Below, piece by piece: positions 7,401-15,400 of a stretch of 64,000 nt of DNA. The notes below the pieces were generated by a model, which saw only the letters and a program-made list of their open reading frames with translations, was not told where the DNA came from and did not search any database. The DNA lies in the NCBI RefSeq assembly GCF_039613825.1, contig NZ_CP154826.1, positions 2,418,001-2,482,000 on the forward strand. Direction: 5' to 3'. The position numbers were made by a program, and so were the translations under genes. The first letter of the stretch is position 1. Each line of letters starts with the position of its first letter. The DNA is from Diaminobutyricibacter sp. McL0608 (GTDB lineage Bacteria > Actinomycetota > Actinomycetes > Actinomycetales > Microbacteriaceae).

Positions 7401-8603
7401 CTCGCAACGGACACGACCATGGCGTGCGGGTCATACGAAGGAGTTGCACTCGTCGATCTTGCGACAGGCGAAACGAGAAGGGTACAGGCCGCGCTTCAGC
7501 TGAATGAATTTCCGACGTTTGAAACGATCGATGACGGAACCCTTCTCGTGTCCGTGAGCGAACCTCCGATCTGGATGCGCTGGCGGATCGACGGCGGTGG
7601 CACCGGTTCGGGCGTCGTCGCGAAGGGGCGCGAACTCGTGGATGGTCCGGAAAAGGGAGGATCGCTCGTCGTCACCCAGCCCGTCGGCGGTGGCGGGCGC
7701 ATGCAACTGTGGGACCTGGAGCGCGACGCCCCGGTCGGCGAGGAGGAGGATCTGATCGTGCCGCTCGGCTCCGGTGTCGTGGCGAAGTACCCCCACTATG
7801 ACTCGGAGAATCAGTCGGGCGAGCCGCGGCTGGAGCGTCAATCGACGGGCGAAAGGATTTCGCTTCGTATCCCCGGGTTGCCGAGATCCTTCAACGTCCT
7901 GCCTGGCGGATGGGATCCTCCCGCCTTCGCCTGGTGGCCGGACGGCATCGTCGCCTTCGACCCGTCCACGGGCAAGCCTCTGGGGCCCGTCATGACGGTG
8001 CCGGACGGTCAGTTCAGTGTCCTCTCGGCGAGCGAGACACCCGACTCGGCACTCGCTGTGGTCACGTGGTCGGTCGACCCGCCTCACTCGGAGACCGGTG
8101 TCTTCGATATCTCGACCGGAAAGCTTCTCGCGCGCGGCCTCTATGACCTCGATTCAAGCCACGCGCTCGACGGCGATCAGTTGATCGGTGTCGCGCCGGA
8201 CTATGCGCGCCGCTACGACATCCACACCCTCGAGCCGATCTCGGCCCTCCCCCGAGCGATCGGCGGTGGTCAGGCCACGTCAGTCAGCACCGATGGCCGT
8301 ACCCTCCTCAACGTCGGCTACAACAACGCGCTCACGCTGTACGACCTGACGGCAGACATTGCGCTCGCCACTCCGCTCGACAGCGATGCCCCGGGGGCGC
8401 GCCTGCGGGGTGGATACCTCACCGCCGACGGCGAGACCCTGCTCGAGGCTCTCCCCGACGGTATCCGCGTCTGGGACCTGCGCCTGGCTGAGCAGGCGTC
8501 ACAGGCGTGCGCATTGGCGGGGCGCGAACTGACGGAGGAGGAGTGGTCGACATACTTCCCCGGCGAGGAGCGCATAGCAACGTGCGCCGCGCTCACGTCC
8601 TAG
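4410..8603 (+). CDS. Membrane-spanning SARP/BTAD-nSTAND regulator with beta-propeller domain
   Basis: A 1397-residue multidomain protein. Residues 1-95 form a winged helix of the OmpR/SARP type (LGPLDTGTEHTLSPRERVFL...). About 100-240 is a bacterial transcriptional activation (BTAD) domain of helical repeats. About 250-640 is a STAND-type NTPase opening with CPYRGLQPF and FFGRD; its Walker A is GASGSGKSS (about 294-302) and its Walker B region DIVVVDQAE. A hydrophobic segment at about 659-681 (GVGVLLVAAIFGAGLAGV) looks like a true membrane span. The remaining ~700 residues are repeated WD40/propeller-like blades (DVATGDVLRTFD, DLTTGEPL, DTTTGEVRSS). If the span is real, the propeller lies outside and the DNA-binding part inside. 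ATG 4410 is chosen over the upstream frame opening at 4251 because it begins the winged helix and fits a leaderless promoter. Confidence 0.8.
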   Translation: MTVKVLGPLDTGTEHTLSPRERVFLSALIVLAGRTVATGELAEAYWGADLPRTWMQQVKTSVARIRADLGYGAVITRGSEYTLGLDSATIDAFEFERLVSDARKHAIHDENDRAVAAYRRALAMWRGAPYPELADWEPAAVEAERLVEIRRSIEEELLESRLAEGEHSAVVADAERLVRESPLRENRWAILAIANYRAGRQAEALSSIRTARARLADDLGIDIGDQLRALESSMLQHDPALAPTKPLHRVSDTCPYRGLQPFSPADTEDFFGRDADIDAIRERVREGSLTVVVGASGSGKSSLVLAGVLPRIADGRRIAVITAGRDAAIDLRARIELGGPADIVVVDQAEAVLQLPERERAELCSIVAEVLAGGSTVLMTLRSDFLDRATGLPHIGGLIGRGVYAIGPLDADGLREAIERPAARAGLRLEPGLVELIVRDAADRRTTLPHVSHALAESWVRREGATLTVAGYEASGGITGAIAQSAETLYRSLDARNASACRSLMLRLVHRGADGASVRRTALLAPLVADPAWRGVLNRLVAARLLTTDGDDVTVAHEALATAWPRLDQWLEEDAEGARLVATVATAAELWNGSGRRDDDLLRGARLQAALDWPDGSEPDLTTVEREYLDASAERERDEIRELAGRAARDKRNNRRLRWAMAGVGVLLVAAIFGAGLAGVRGGEAERAAEDARIEALVATSLSLLDNDRETAALLAAETYRRWPDDPRVRSALWGVMTSTAGLVDTHHDEGALFPSMDMLPGTRTALHVSSGQDRTDQPAVEVVDVATGDVLRTFDLGLPDAPPGWVRAVEVNADGSIAAIQSPVYPDPSNTDECCWTHLTFLDLTTGEPLPSTGLVRAQTSPTMTFDTAGRTLYVAQPVTADIIAVDTTTGEVRSSAAIFDDHPKGIENFFGVTLLDDRLVAVGAGDRLRLYDLATLALIRTIPLEGDVSSMDVITDGQGGIVSTGWDGTVRVLLATGETLWRRFPDPTRNCYSLHLATDTTMACGSYEGVALVDLATGETRRVQAALQLNEFPTFETIDDGTLLVSVSEPPIWMRWRIDGGGTGSGVVAKGRELVDGPEKGGSLVVTQPVGGGGRMQLWDLERDAPVGEEEDLIVPLGSGVVAKYPHYDSENQSGEPRLERQSTGERISLRIPGLPRSFNVLPGGWDPPAFAWWPDGIVAFDPSTGKPLGPVMTVPDGQFSVLSASETPDSALAVVTWSVDPPHSETGVFDISTGKLLARGLYDLDSSHALDGDQLIGVAPDYARRYDIHTLEPISALPRAIGGGQATSVSTDGRTLLNVGYNNALTLYDLTADIALATPLDSDAPGARLRGGYLTADGETLLEALPDGIRVWDLRLAEQASQACALAGRELTEEEWSTYFPGEERIATCAALTS

Positions 8604-8712
8604 CGCTCGTGACATGCACAAGGCTGCCACAAGGGCGACCTTTCCATGCCTAGTCGGACTGCGCCCCACCGAATTTGCATTGGGCTGGACTCCGTCGACC
8701 GACGGCTGTGGA

Positions 8713-8749
8713 AGGGTTGGGTCCCGACGCATGGTCGGGACCCAACCCT
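8713..8749. terminator. Perfect 16-bp hairpin, copy 2 of a duplicated intergenic element
   Basis: AGGGTTGGGTCCCGAC (8713-8728) and GTCGGGACCCAACCCT (8734-8749) are exact reverse complements around a GCATG loop. It lies 110 bases after the SARP gene stop and probably terminates that transcript. No strong T tract follows on the plus strand (CTGTCTTTG). The element shares its stem, loop and 3' tail with the copy at 1939-1975. The rest of 8604-8850 has no gene; a small AGCCGC/GCGGCT stem lies near 8792-8806. Confidence 0.7.
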
Positions 8750-8757
8750 CTGTCTTT

Positions 8758-8770
8758 GAACGTCGGGCTG
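8758..8770. repeat. 13-bp direct repeat of the tRNA-Pro 3' end
   Basis: GAACGTCGGGCTG here is identical to 8896-8908, which is the 3' acceptor end plus trailer of the minus-strand tRNA-Pro. A degenerate copy (GGACGTGGGCTG) lies at 1983-1994, directly after hairpin copy 1. Short repeats of a tRNA 3' end are typical attachment-site remnants of integrated elements. No integrase is present here, so this is suggestive only. Confidence 0.4.
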
Positions 8771-8852
8771 CGCCCATCGGCACGGCCGTGAAGCCGCTGC
8801 GCGGCTCCTCGGAACCGGCGCGATGGGACCCAATAGTCAGCAGCGAGTGATG

Positions 8853-8893
8853 AAAAAGGGAAGGGTCGCCTTGCAGGCGACCCTTCCCTTTTT
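8853..8893. terminator. Bidirectional intrinsic terminator after tRNA-Pro
   Basis: An 18-bp perfect stem (arms 8853-8870 and 8876-8893, loop TTGCA) begins with AAAAA and ends with TTTTT. It therefore terminates in both directions. It sits 7 bases beyond the 3' end of the minus-strand tRNA-Pro gene. Confidence 0.9.
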
Positions 8894-8900
8894 CAGAACG

Positions 8901-8974
<74 letters not shown>

Positions 8975-9090
8975 AAGTCATCCGACGCCCGACGTTTTCA
9001 GCCGAGAGTCGAAGACAACTTGTCCATAGTACCGTGTCGGGCGGGGGCCGACGCACACCCACCGAGCACGCAAACGGAGACCAAGAGACG

Positions 9091-11025
9091 TCAGTCGAAG
9101 GCGAGCACGCGGACTGCTACGCCATACGGGTCGAGGGAAATGGACGCATCCGACGGCGAGCCGTCGAGCGCGACCAGCGTGCCGGGAACGACAGGCGTGA
9201 AGGTCACGGGGTCGGGGTGCTGGGAGACGAAGAAGACGAAGCGGCGGCCGTCGGTGTGGACGAGGGAGTCGACGAAGATGCGGGGGTCGTCGACCTGCAC
9301 GTCGCGCTCGACGCCTGCGACGTCGGCGAGCGCGTCGTAGAGGCGCCAGGTCTCCTCGGGGTTGATGCGGCCCAGCACGGAGGCGAAGTACTCGAAGGGG
9401 TAGGTGCTGAGGACCGCCCTTCCGGTGCCGTGACGTTTGACCACGATGACGGGACGACCCTCGGAGTCGACGGCCACCACCTCCCCGTCCGTCACGGACA
9501 CCGGAAGGAACGTTCGGGAATGCTCGTTGCCGGCGACGCGGAAACTCAGCGAGGAGCCGGCGGCGAGCGAACCGAAGGGAGCGACGAAGGTGACGCCGAC
9601 CTCGGACCCTGCCTCGAGAGGCTCGACGAGACCGTAGGAGAGTTCGCGGGTGACACCGAAGAGTTCCTCGGTGTAGATCCACCACGGGCCGCGCTGGGCA
9701 CCGCTCTCGCCGGCGCAGTACGAGGCGTAGACGGTGGCGCCACCGGCTGCGAGCTCCGCCAGCTTCAGCCAGGAGGGGCCGGTCAGTTGTTTGATCGAGG
9801 GCAGGAGATACAGGCCGTATCCGGAAGGGATGCCGCCGTCCTCGGCCTCGCGCACGACAGCGACGGGGATGTGCGCTTCGTGCGCTGCGACATACGCCTG
9901 TTCGCCGGCGGCGACGATGAGCTGCCGCTCGGACTCATTGGTGAAGGGGTAGTCGGCGGCGAGGTAGGAGCCGACGACGATGGCGGCGTCGACGGGGGCG
10001 CGGCGAGCGTTCGGCAGGTCGACCGATGCGAGGGTGTCGGCGAAGGCGGCCAGCTCGAGAAGCGGGGGCTTGGGTCGGCCGGTCGAGTCGGTGATGCCGA
10101 AATGCAGCTCGAACGGATGGTGCGAGTACGGCCGCTGCCCGATGATCGTGTCGTAGTCGGTGTTGTTCCACGCGATCCAGCCGGTGGCGCCGGCGAGCAG
10201 GGTGTTGTGCAGCAGCTGCCGGTAATAGGATGCGGCACCGGCCGGCGAGACGAAGTCGCTGGTCAGCCCGAACTCCTCCATGATGATCGGCTGCTCGGAG
10301 ATGGCGCACAGCTCGGCGATGAACGCAGCCTTGAGGTGCTGGCGGATCTGGTCCGTCTCCATCCGGTACACGTGCGGGCCGATGAAATCGGTCACCCCCG
10401 CGAGGTCGACGGCCGAGAAGCCGTTGTCGTGGCCGGTCGTCTCGATGCCCCACGCACCGTCGCCGATCGAGACGGGCTGGGTGCCGCCGCCGGCACGCAC
10501 GGCGTTCACGAGGATCTCGGCCCACGCGGCGACGACCGGCCGCGGAGCCTCTCCCCCGTAGATCGGCATCTCGTTGGTGATCAGCCACCCGGCGATCGCG
10601 GGATGCTCGGCGAACCGTGCCGTCAATTCGCGCACGTACCAGGACTGGCGACCGACGAACCAGATGTCGGAGTAGAGGTCACGGCCTCCCCGCCAGGCGG
10701 GGTCCCAGTTCTCCCCCGACATGTGTCCGACCAGGAAGGTGGGCACAGTGGTCAGGCCGAACTCGAGGTGCGCATCCAGAAAGTCCTGGAAGTTCGCGAT
10801 GCACTGCTCGTCGAGCAGATCGGGCTCCGGATGGAAGTCGGGCCAGTAGAAGAAGGAACGCGTCAGGTTCAGACCGTGGTCGGCCAGAACGCGCAACTCC
10901 TCACGCACCACGGCGGGGTCGTATGTGGTCCACATGAGCGGTCCACCGCTGCGCGACCAGAAGTTGGCGCCGAGCCAGATCGCGGGTGTTCCGTCGACGG
11001 AGAGCAGGGGGGAAGGGCGTTCCAT
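9091..11025 (-). CDS. Clan GH-A glycoside hydrolase (GH5-like) with C-terminal GATase-like domain
   Basis: A 644-residue cytoplasmic enzyme without signal peptide. The N-terminal (beta/alpha)8 barrel has the acid/base pair WLITNE (Glu152) and the nucleophile IIMEEFG (Glu251), the arrangement of retaining clan GH-A enzymes such as GH5 mannosidases. From about 340 the chain (GLYLLPSIKQL, GATVYASYCAG) resembles the glutamine-amidotransferase-like trimerisation domain of GH42 beta-galactosidases. It is the last gene of the LacI-controlled importer operon, 36 bases after a permease. It therefore probably cleaves an imported oligosaccharide from within. A beta-mannoside or beta-galactoside substrate is a guess; the family assignment is firmer than the specificity. 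Confidence 0.75.
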   Translation of the reverse strand: MERPSPLLSVDGTPAIWLGANFWSRSGGPLMWTTYDPAVVREELRVLADHGLNLTRSFFYWPDFHPEPDLLDEQCIANFQDFLDAHLEFGLTTVPTFLVGHMSGENWDPAWRGGRDLYSDIWFVGRQSWYVRELTARFAEHPAIAGWLITNEMPIYGGEAPRPVVAAWAEILVNAVRAGGGTQPVSIGDGAWGIETTGHDNGFSAVDLAGVTDFIGPHVYRMETDQIRQHLKAAFIAELCAISEQPIIMEEFGLTSDFVSPAGAASYYRQLLHNTLLAGATGWIAWNNTDYDTIIGQRPYSHHPFELHFGITDSTGRPKPPLLELAAFADTLASVDLPNARRAPVDAAIVVGSYLAADYPFTNESERQLIVAAGEQAYVAAHEAHIPVAVVREAEDGGIPSGYGLYLLPSIKQLTGPSWLKLAELAAGGATVYASYCAGESGAQRGPWWIYTEELFGVTRELSYGLVEPLEAGSEVGVTFVAPFGSLAAGSSLSFRVAGNEHSRTFLPVSVTDGEVVAVDSEGRPVIVVKRHGTGRAVLSTYPFEYFASVLGRINPEETWRLYDALADVAGVERDVQVDDPRIFVDSLVHTDGRRFVFFVSQHPDPVTFTPVVPGTLVALDGSPSDASISLDPYGVAVRVLAFD

Positions 11026-11061
11026 GGCTTCTTTCTTCGAGACGATGCGTAAAGGCCGCGA

Positions 11062-11901
11062 CTACTTGACCGCACCGGCGGTGAGGCCGGCGACGAAGCT
11101 CCGCTGCAGCAGCAGGAAGGCGACGACGATCGGGATGCTCACCACGAGCGAGGCGGCCATGATCTGGTTCCAGTAGACGTTGGTCTGAGTCGAATACAGC
11201 TGCAGACCGACTGCGAGCGTGCGGTTCGCATCGGTGGTCATGACGGATGCGAACAGCACCTCACCCCAGCTGGTCATGAAGGCGTAGATGGCGACGGCGA
11301 TGATGCCGGGCCTCGCGGCCGGAAGCACCACATGCCAGAGCGCACCCATCGGACCGCTGCCGTCGACCTTGGCCGCTTCGTCGAGTTCGCGAGGGATGCC
11401 ATCGAAGTAGCCGGCCAGCATCCAGATCGCGAACGGGAGGGCGAAGGTCAGGTAGGTGATGACGAGACCGAAGCGGGTGCCGACGAGCTGGATGCCGACA
11501 GCCTGGTTGATGTTGACGAAGATGAGGAAAAGCGGCAGCAGGAACAACACGCCGGGGAACATCTGCGTAGACAGCACGGTCGTCGTGAACACTGTCCGGC
11601 CTTTGAACCGGTACCGCGAGACGGCGTAGGCGGCGAAGATCGCGATGACCACGCTGAGGATGGTCGCCGACCCGGCCACGATGAGGCTGTTGACGAAATA
11701 GTCGGCCAGCGGAATGGTGCTCCACATGTCGACGAACGCCTGGAACGAGATGTTCTTCGGCCACCAGGTGAAGGACGCCTGCACTTCGGGCAGCGTCTTC
11801 ATCGAGGTCGTCACCATGACGTAGAGCGGAACCACCGTGAATATCGTCAGTACGACGAGGACGACCCAGCGGAACACTTTCGAGGGGGCTGTCTCACGCA
11901 C
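11062..11901 (-). CDS. CUT1 sugar ABC transporter permease (MalG-like)
   Basis: A 279-residue inner-membrane permease with six predicted spans. The first is RWVVLVVLTIFTVVPLYVMV. The EAA loop that docks the ATPase reads EAAKVDGSGPMGALWHVVLP. It heterodimerises with the permease upstream, whose 3' end it overlaps by 8 bases. It is the second membrane component of a carbohydrate importer. As usual for CUT1 systems in actinobacteria, no ATPase gene is present; a shared MsiK-type ATPase elsewhere is likely. Confidence 0.9.
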   Translation of the reverse strand: MRETAPSKVFRWVVLVVLTIFTVVPLYVMVTTSMKTLPEVQASFTWWPKNISFQAFVDMWSTIPLADYFVNSLIVAGSATILSVVIAIFAAYAVSRYRFKGRTVFTTTVLSTQMFPGVLFLLPLFLIFVNINQAVGIQLVGTRFGLVITYLTFALPFAIWMLAGYFDGIPRELDEAAKVDGSGPMGALWHVVLPAARPGIIAVAIYAFMTSWGEVLFASVMTTDANRTLAVGLQLYSTQTNVYWNQIMAASLVVSIPIVVAFLLLQRSFVAGLTAGAVK

Positions 11902-12886
11902 GCTGCGACCTCCGGTTGATGACGAGCAGGTAGATGCCCGTGACGATGAGCAGGAAGATGAGCAGGAGCACCGACATCGCGGCTCCTGAGCCGAAGTTCC
12001 AGGTGAGGAACGACGCGTTGTAGATGTGGAACGAGATCAGGTCACCGGCTGCAGGTTGGGCGGTGCCGAACAGCACATACGGTGTATTGAAGTCGTTGAA
12101 CGTCCATAAGAACATCACTAAGACGAGCACCGTGTTCACCGGCCGCAGCATGGGAACGGTGATCGCGCGCCACTGACGGAACGGCTTTGCGCCATCGACA
12201 GCGGATGCTTCGTACATCTCTTCTGGGACGCTCTGCAGTCCGGCCATCAGCATCAGGAACGCGAACGGCCACAGCCGCCAGATCGCGACGACGACGATCG
12301 AGATGAAGGCGTTGCCGCCGAGGAGCCAGAACGGCCTGCCTCCCGGGATCGCGAGGTTGTCGAACAGCAGATGGTTGATCGCGCCGGTGTCCTTCTGGAA
12401 CATGAACTTCCACGCGATGATCCCGGCGTACATCGGGATGGCGTACGGCACCAGGAAGAGGGTGCGGAAGAAGCCGCGGCCCCAGAACTTGCGCTGCAGG
12501 GCGACGGCGGCGGCCATCCCGAGACTCCACGAGATGCCGACGACCAGGATCGTGAAGCCGCAGGTCACGAGGAACGACTGCAGCAGACCCGCCCCGACGG
12601 CGCCGTTGAAGTCGAGGGCGACCCGGTAGTTCTCGAGCCCGACGAACGGCGCCGCGCTCCAGTTGGCGATGAAGAATTTCGTCAGTTTGAGGAGGCTGAT
12701 CCAGAGCCCTGTGAGCATCGGGATGACGTGGATGAAGATCTCGAAGATGATGGCCGGGGCGAGCAACGCGAACGGCAGCCACCACCCTTTCGGCCGCGGG
12801 CGCTTAGGACGCTTGACCGGGCCCTTCGTCTTGGTGCCAGCAGGGCTGGCGCTGCGGGGTATCTCCGCTGATGTCGTCGTCGACAT
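11894..12886 (-). CDS. CUT1 sugar ABC transporter permease (MalF-like)
   Basis: A 330-residue membrane protein with a basic cytoplasmic N-terminus (TKTKGPVKRPKRPRPK) and six spans. The EAA-type loop is YEASAVDGAKPFRQWRAITVP. The ATG at 12886 is chosen over an upstream GTG at 12901 because it has AGG five bases upstream and gives the normal N-terminus. It follows the solute-binding protein gene after an 83-bp gap with a strong hairpin, which would lower permease expression relative to the binding protein. Confidence 0.88.
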   Translation of the reverse strand: MSTTTSAEIPRSASPAGTKTKGPVKRPKRPRPKGWWLPFALLAPAIIFEIFIHVIPMLTGLWISLLKLTKFFIANWSAAPFVGLENYRVALDFNGAVGAGLLQSFLVTCGFTILVVGISWSLGMAAAVALQRKFWGRGFFRTLFLVPYAIPMYAGIIAWKFMFQKDTGAINHLLFDNLAIPGGRPFWLLGGNAFISIVVVAIWRLWPFAFLMLMAGLQSVPEEMYEASAVDGAKPFRQWRAITVPMLRPVNTVLVLVMFLWTFNDFNTPYVLFGTAQPAAGDLISFHIYNASFLTWNFGSGAAMSVLLLIFLLIVTGIYLLVINRRSQRA

Positions 12887-12919
12887 GGAAACCTGTTTCA
12901 CTCGTGGTCGGAAGTGAGA

Positions 12920-12956
12920 GGCGGTCCGTCGCCGTGGTGGACGGCGACGGACCGCC
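12920..12956 (-). terminator. Intercistronic hairpin between binding protein and permease genes
   Basis: A perfect 16-bp stem (arms 12920-12935 and 12941-12956, loop GGTGG) lies 13 bases after the binding-protein stop. There is no T tract. It is likely an mRNA-stabilising or partial-termination structure that keeps the binding protein in excess, a known feature of ABC importer operons. Confidence 0.75.
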
Positions 12957-12969
12957 GTGGATGGTGCGA

Positions 12970-14265
12970 CTACATGCCGGCCTTGACCTGATCCTGCGCG
13001 GTCTTCAGCGCCGCCTTGATGTCGGACTGGGAGACGGTTCCACCGGTCGCGATCTTGGCGAACATGTCGTTCATCGCCTTACCGACAGTGTTCTCGAACT
13101 GGTCCTCAGCGGGAACCAGCGGGAGCGGCTTCGACATGGTGTTGTAGATCTTCTGGAACGTCGCGGCCTCTTCGGCGTTGTCGGTGAAGACGGCCTTCGC
13201 GCCGTTGAGCACGGGAAGCGAGGAATACGGCTTGCCCAGGGTGGTCTGGGTTGCTTCGCTCGTCATGTACTTGACGAACTTGAGCGCCGCATCCTTGTTC
13301 TTCGTGTTCTTCATGATCGACAGGTTGATGCCGGCGACGTGGCTCGCGACGGGCTGGCCGCCGGTCGGCGACGGCAGTGGCACGACACCGTACTGGTCGC
13401 TCTTCATGCCGTTGGCGACGATCGAGTTGTCCGCGTTGTTCTGGTTGAGGATCATTGCGACCTTGCCTGTGGCGAAGTCGTTGACCGCCTGCACGCCGTT
13501 GTCGTACTGCGCGTTGGCTGGGTTAACGACCTTGGCGGTCTGCATCAGGTCGAGGAAGCGCTGGACGCCGGTGACGACGCCGTCAGACGTGAACGTCGGG
13601 TTGCCCTTGGAGTCGAACAGCTCGGCGCCGTTCTGTGCCGCGTTGATGAAGGCGAAGTGCGCGTTCTCGGTGTAGCTGCCCGCTGCGAGGGCGAAGCCGT
13701 ATTTGCCGCCGGTGGTCAGCTTCTTCGCATCGGTGACCATGTCCTCCCAGGTTGCGGGCGGCGTGAGGCCGGCGTCACTGAACATCTTCTTGTTGTAGTA
13801 AAGGCCGTAGGCGAGGCCGTACAGCGGAACGCTGGTCACGGTCTTACCGGGCGCACCACCGGTGTCGAGCGCGGTCTTGACGAACTTGTCGGCGCCGCCG
13901 ATGGCCTTCATGGCGGAGTCGTCGAACGGCAGGAATGCGCCGGTCGCCTGCAGCGACGCGGCCCACGTGTTGCCGATGTTGAGCACGTCGGGGCCCTGGC
14001 CACTGGTGACGGCGGTCTGGATGCGCGTCTGGAGATCGTTCCAGCCGATGACCTCGAGCTTCACCTTGATCCCGGTCTGCTTGGTGAACTCGTCGAGCAC
14101 CGGCGTGAGCACCTGCTTGTCGTTGGCGAGGCTCGTGCCCTGGTTGCTCGCCCAGTAGGTGAGGGTCGAACCGCTCCCGGAGTTGTTCGAGTTGCCGCTG
14201 CATCCAGCGGCAACGAGGGCGACCGCGGCTGCGATCGCGCCGGCGAGAATGGCGCGTTTTCTCAT
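12970..14265 (-). CDS. Extracellular sugar-binding lipoprotein (CUT1 ABC importer)
   Basis: A 431-residue family-1 solute-binding protein. The signal peptide MRKRAILAGAIAAAVALVAA ends in the lipobox AAGC, followed by a Ser/Asn/Gly-rich tether. The mature part has the family pattern LTYWASNQG, VLDEFTKQTGIKVKLEVIGW and GPDVLNIGNTW. It captures an oligosaccharide outside the cell and hands it to the two permeases encoded next. AAGGAAG lies about 7 bases before the ATG. It is the first gene after the LacI-type operator and is thus the most expressed gene of the operon. Confidence 0.92.
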   Translation of the reverse strand: MRKRAILAGAIAAAVALVAAGCSGNSNNSGSGSTLTYWASNQGTSLANDKQVLTPVLDEFTKQTGIKVKLEVIGWNDLQTRIQTAVTSGQGPDVLNIGNTWAASLQATGAFLPFDDSAMKAIGGADKFVKTALDTGGAPGKTVTSVPLYGLAYGLYYNKKMFSDAGLTPPATWEDMVTDAKKLTTGGKYGFALAAGSYTENAHFAFINAAQNGAELFDSKGNPTFTSDGVVTGVQRFLDLMQTAKVVNPANAQYDNGVQAVNDFATGKVAMILNQNNADNSIVANGMKSDQYGVVPLPSPTGGQPVASHVAGINLSIMKNTKNKDAALKFVKYMTSEATQTTLGKPYSSLPVLNGAKAVFTDNAEEAATFQKIYNTMSKPLPLVPAEDQFENTVGKAMNDMFAKIATGGTVSQSDIKAALKTAQDQVKAGM

Positions 14266-14326
14266 GGTGACTTCCTTGTCTTCTCTTGGTGTGTGACCGT
14301 GCGTGGTCGGCGTCGGGCCTCCACCG

Positions 14327-14354
14327 AATATAACTGAACCGGTTCAGTTGTCAA
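14327..14354 (-). promoter_or_regulatory. Promoter with embedded LacI-family operator
   Basis: On the minus strand TTGACA (14349-14354), a 16-base spacer and TATATT (14327-14332) form a near-consensus promoter. The spacer is almost entirely the perfect 18-bp palindrome AACTGAACCGGTTCAGTT (14332-14349). Its central CG is typical of LacI-family operators. A bound repressor would cover both promoter boxes and block RNA polymerase. The regulator gene lies immediately upstream. Confidence 0.85.
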
Positions 14355-14398
14355 GGCTTGTATTAGTGGCAATCCGCGGGTATGGCGTGTCGCCTCTG

Positions 14399-15400
14399 CT
14401 AAATGGCGACGCTGGTGCGGCGAACAACCAGTTCACTCGGGCGGGCGAGCGTCTCCGTCGGCCCCAGGCCGAGCAGCACTTCCAAGAGTACCCGGGTACT
14501 GCGGGCACCCTGCTCCTCCGGAAAACGATCGAGGGCCGTGATGGCCGGCGAAACGATGCGGCACAGCAGGGAGTCGTCCCAGCTGACCACTGCCACATCC
14601 GACCGTCCGAGGCTCCGCAGCGCGGCTGAAGCGCCGAGTGCGAGCAGGTCGCTCGAGGTCACGATCGCCGTGATCCCCGCATCCGCGCCGAGCTCCGCCA
14701 GCGCAGCGCTCTCGCCCGCCTCCATGCTGTAGTCGTTGTGGCGATGGGTCGCGCGGATTCCCGCCCGGGCACCGAGCTCGTCGAGCACCTCTCGGCGGTT
14801 GGCCTCGTGGACGAACTCGGCAGGGCCCGCGATGTGGAGGATCCGGTGGTGCCCGAGGCTCGCGAGATGGTCGACGATGAGTTGCGTGTCGTGGACGATG
14901 TCATAGGTGAGAACCCGCCCCGGCGCCACCTCCGGGTTGGCACCGTGCACCACGTACGCCATCCCCAGCTCGTCGAGCAGCGGAGGCCGCTCGTCGCCGT
15001 CGACCAGGTCGAACAGCATCACGCCGTCCACCCGGCCCTCGGCACTCCACCGGCGATAGGTGGCGACCTCGTCACGCGTGCTCGCCCCGACCATCCGGAG
15101 CAGCAGCGACTTGCCGGTCTCGGCCAGCACACTCTCGACCCCGGCCAGCAGGCTCATGTAGTACGGCTCCGAGCCGAGCAGTTCGGGATCGCGGCGCAGC
15201 ACGATGCCGATGGCGTCGGTCCGCGACCGCGACAGTGCGCGTGCGCTCGAACTCGGATGCCACCCGAGCGACGTCGCCAGCTCCAGCACCCGGCGGCGCG
15301 TCTCATCGCTCACCCCCGGCTGTCCGTTCAGCGCGTACGACACCGACGCCTTGGACAGCCCGAGCTGATCGGCGAGTCCGCCGATGGTGACCCGGCTCAT
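14399..15400 (-). CDS. LacI-family transcriptional repressor
   Basis: A 333-residue regulator. The N-terminal helix-turn-helix with hinge helix (VTIGGLADQLGLSKASVSYA ... SSSARALSRSRTDAIGIVL) is followed by a periplasmic-binding-protein-like sensor domain. ATG 15400 is chosen because the HTH begins at residue 3 and AGGAAGGACC lies upstream; the frame open further upstream is shadow. The gene ends 134 bases before the sugar-binding protein gene, in the same direction. Derepression by the imported sugar or its breakdown product is the expected logic. Confidence 0.9.
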   Translation of the reverse strand: MSRVTIGGLADQLGLSKASVSYALNGQPGVSDETRRRVLELATSLGWHPSSSARALSRSRTDAIGIVLRRDPELLGSEPYYMSLLAGVESVLAETGKSLLLRMVGASTRDEVATYRRWSAEGRVDGVMLFDLVDGDERPPLLDELGMAYVVHGANPEVAPGRVLTYDIVHDTQLIVDHLASLGHHRILHIAGPAEFVHEANRREVLDELGARAGIRATHRHNDYSMEAGESAALAELGADAGITAIVTSSDLLALGASAALRSLGRSDVAVVSWDDSLLCRIVSPAITALDRFPEEQGARSTRVLLEVLLGLGPTETLARPSELVVRRTSVAI

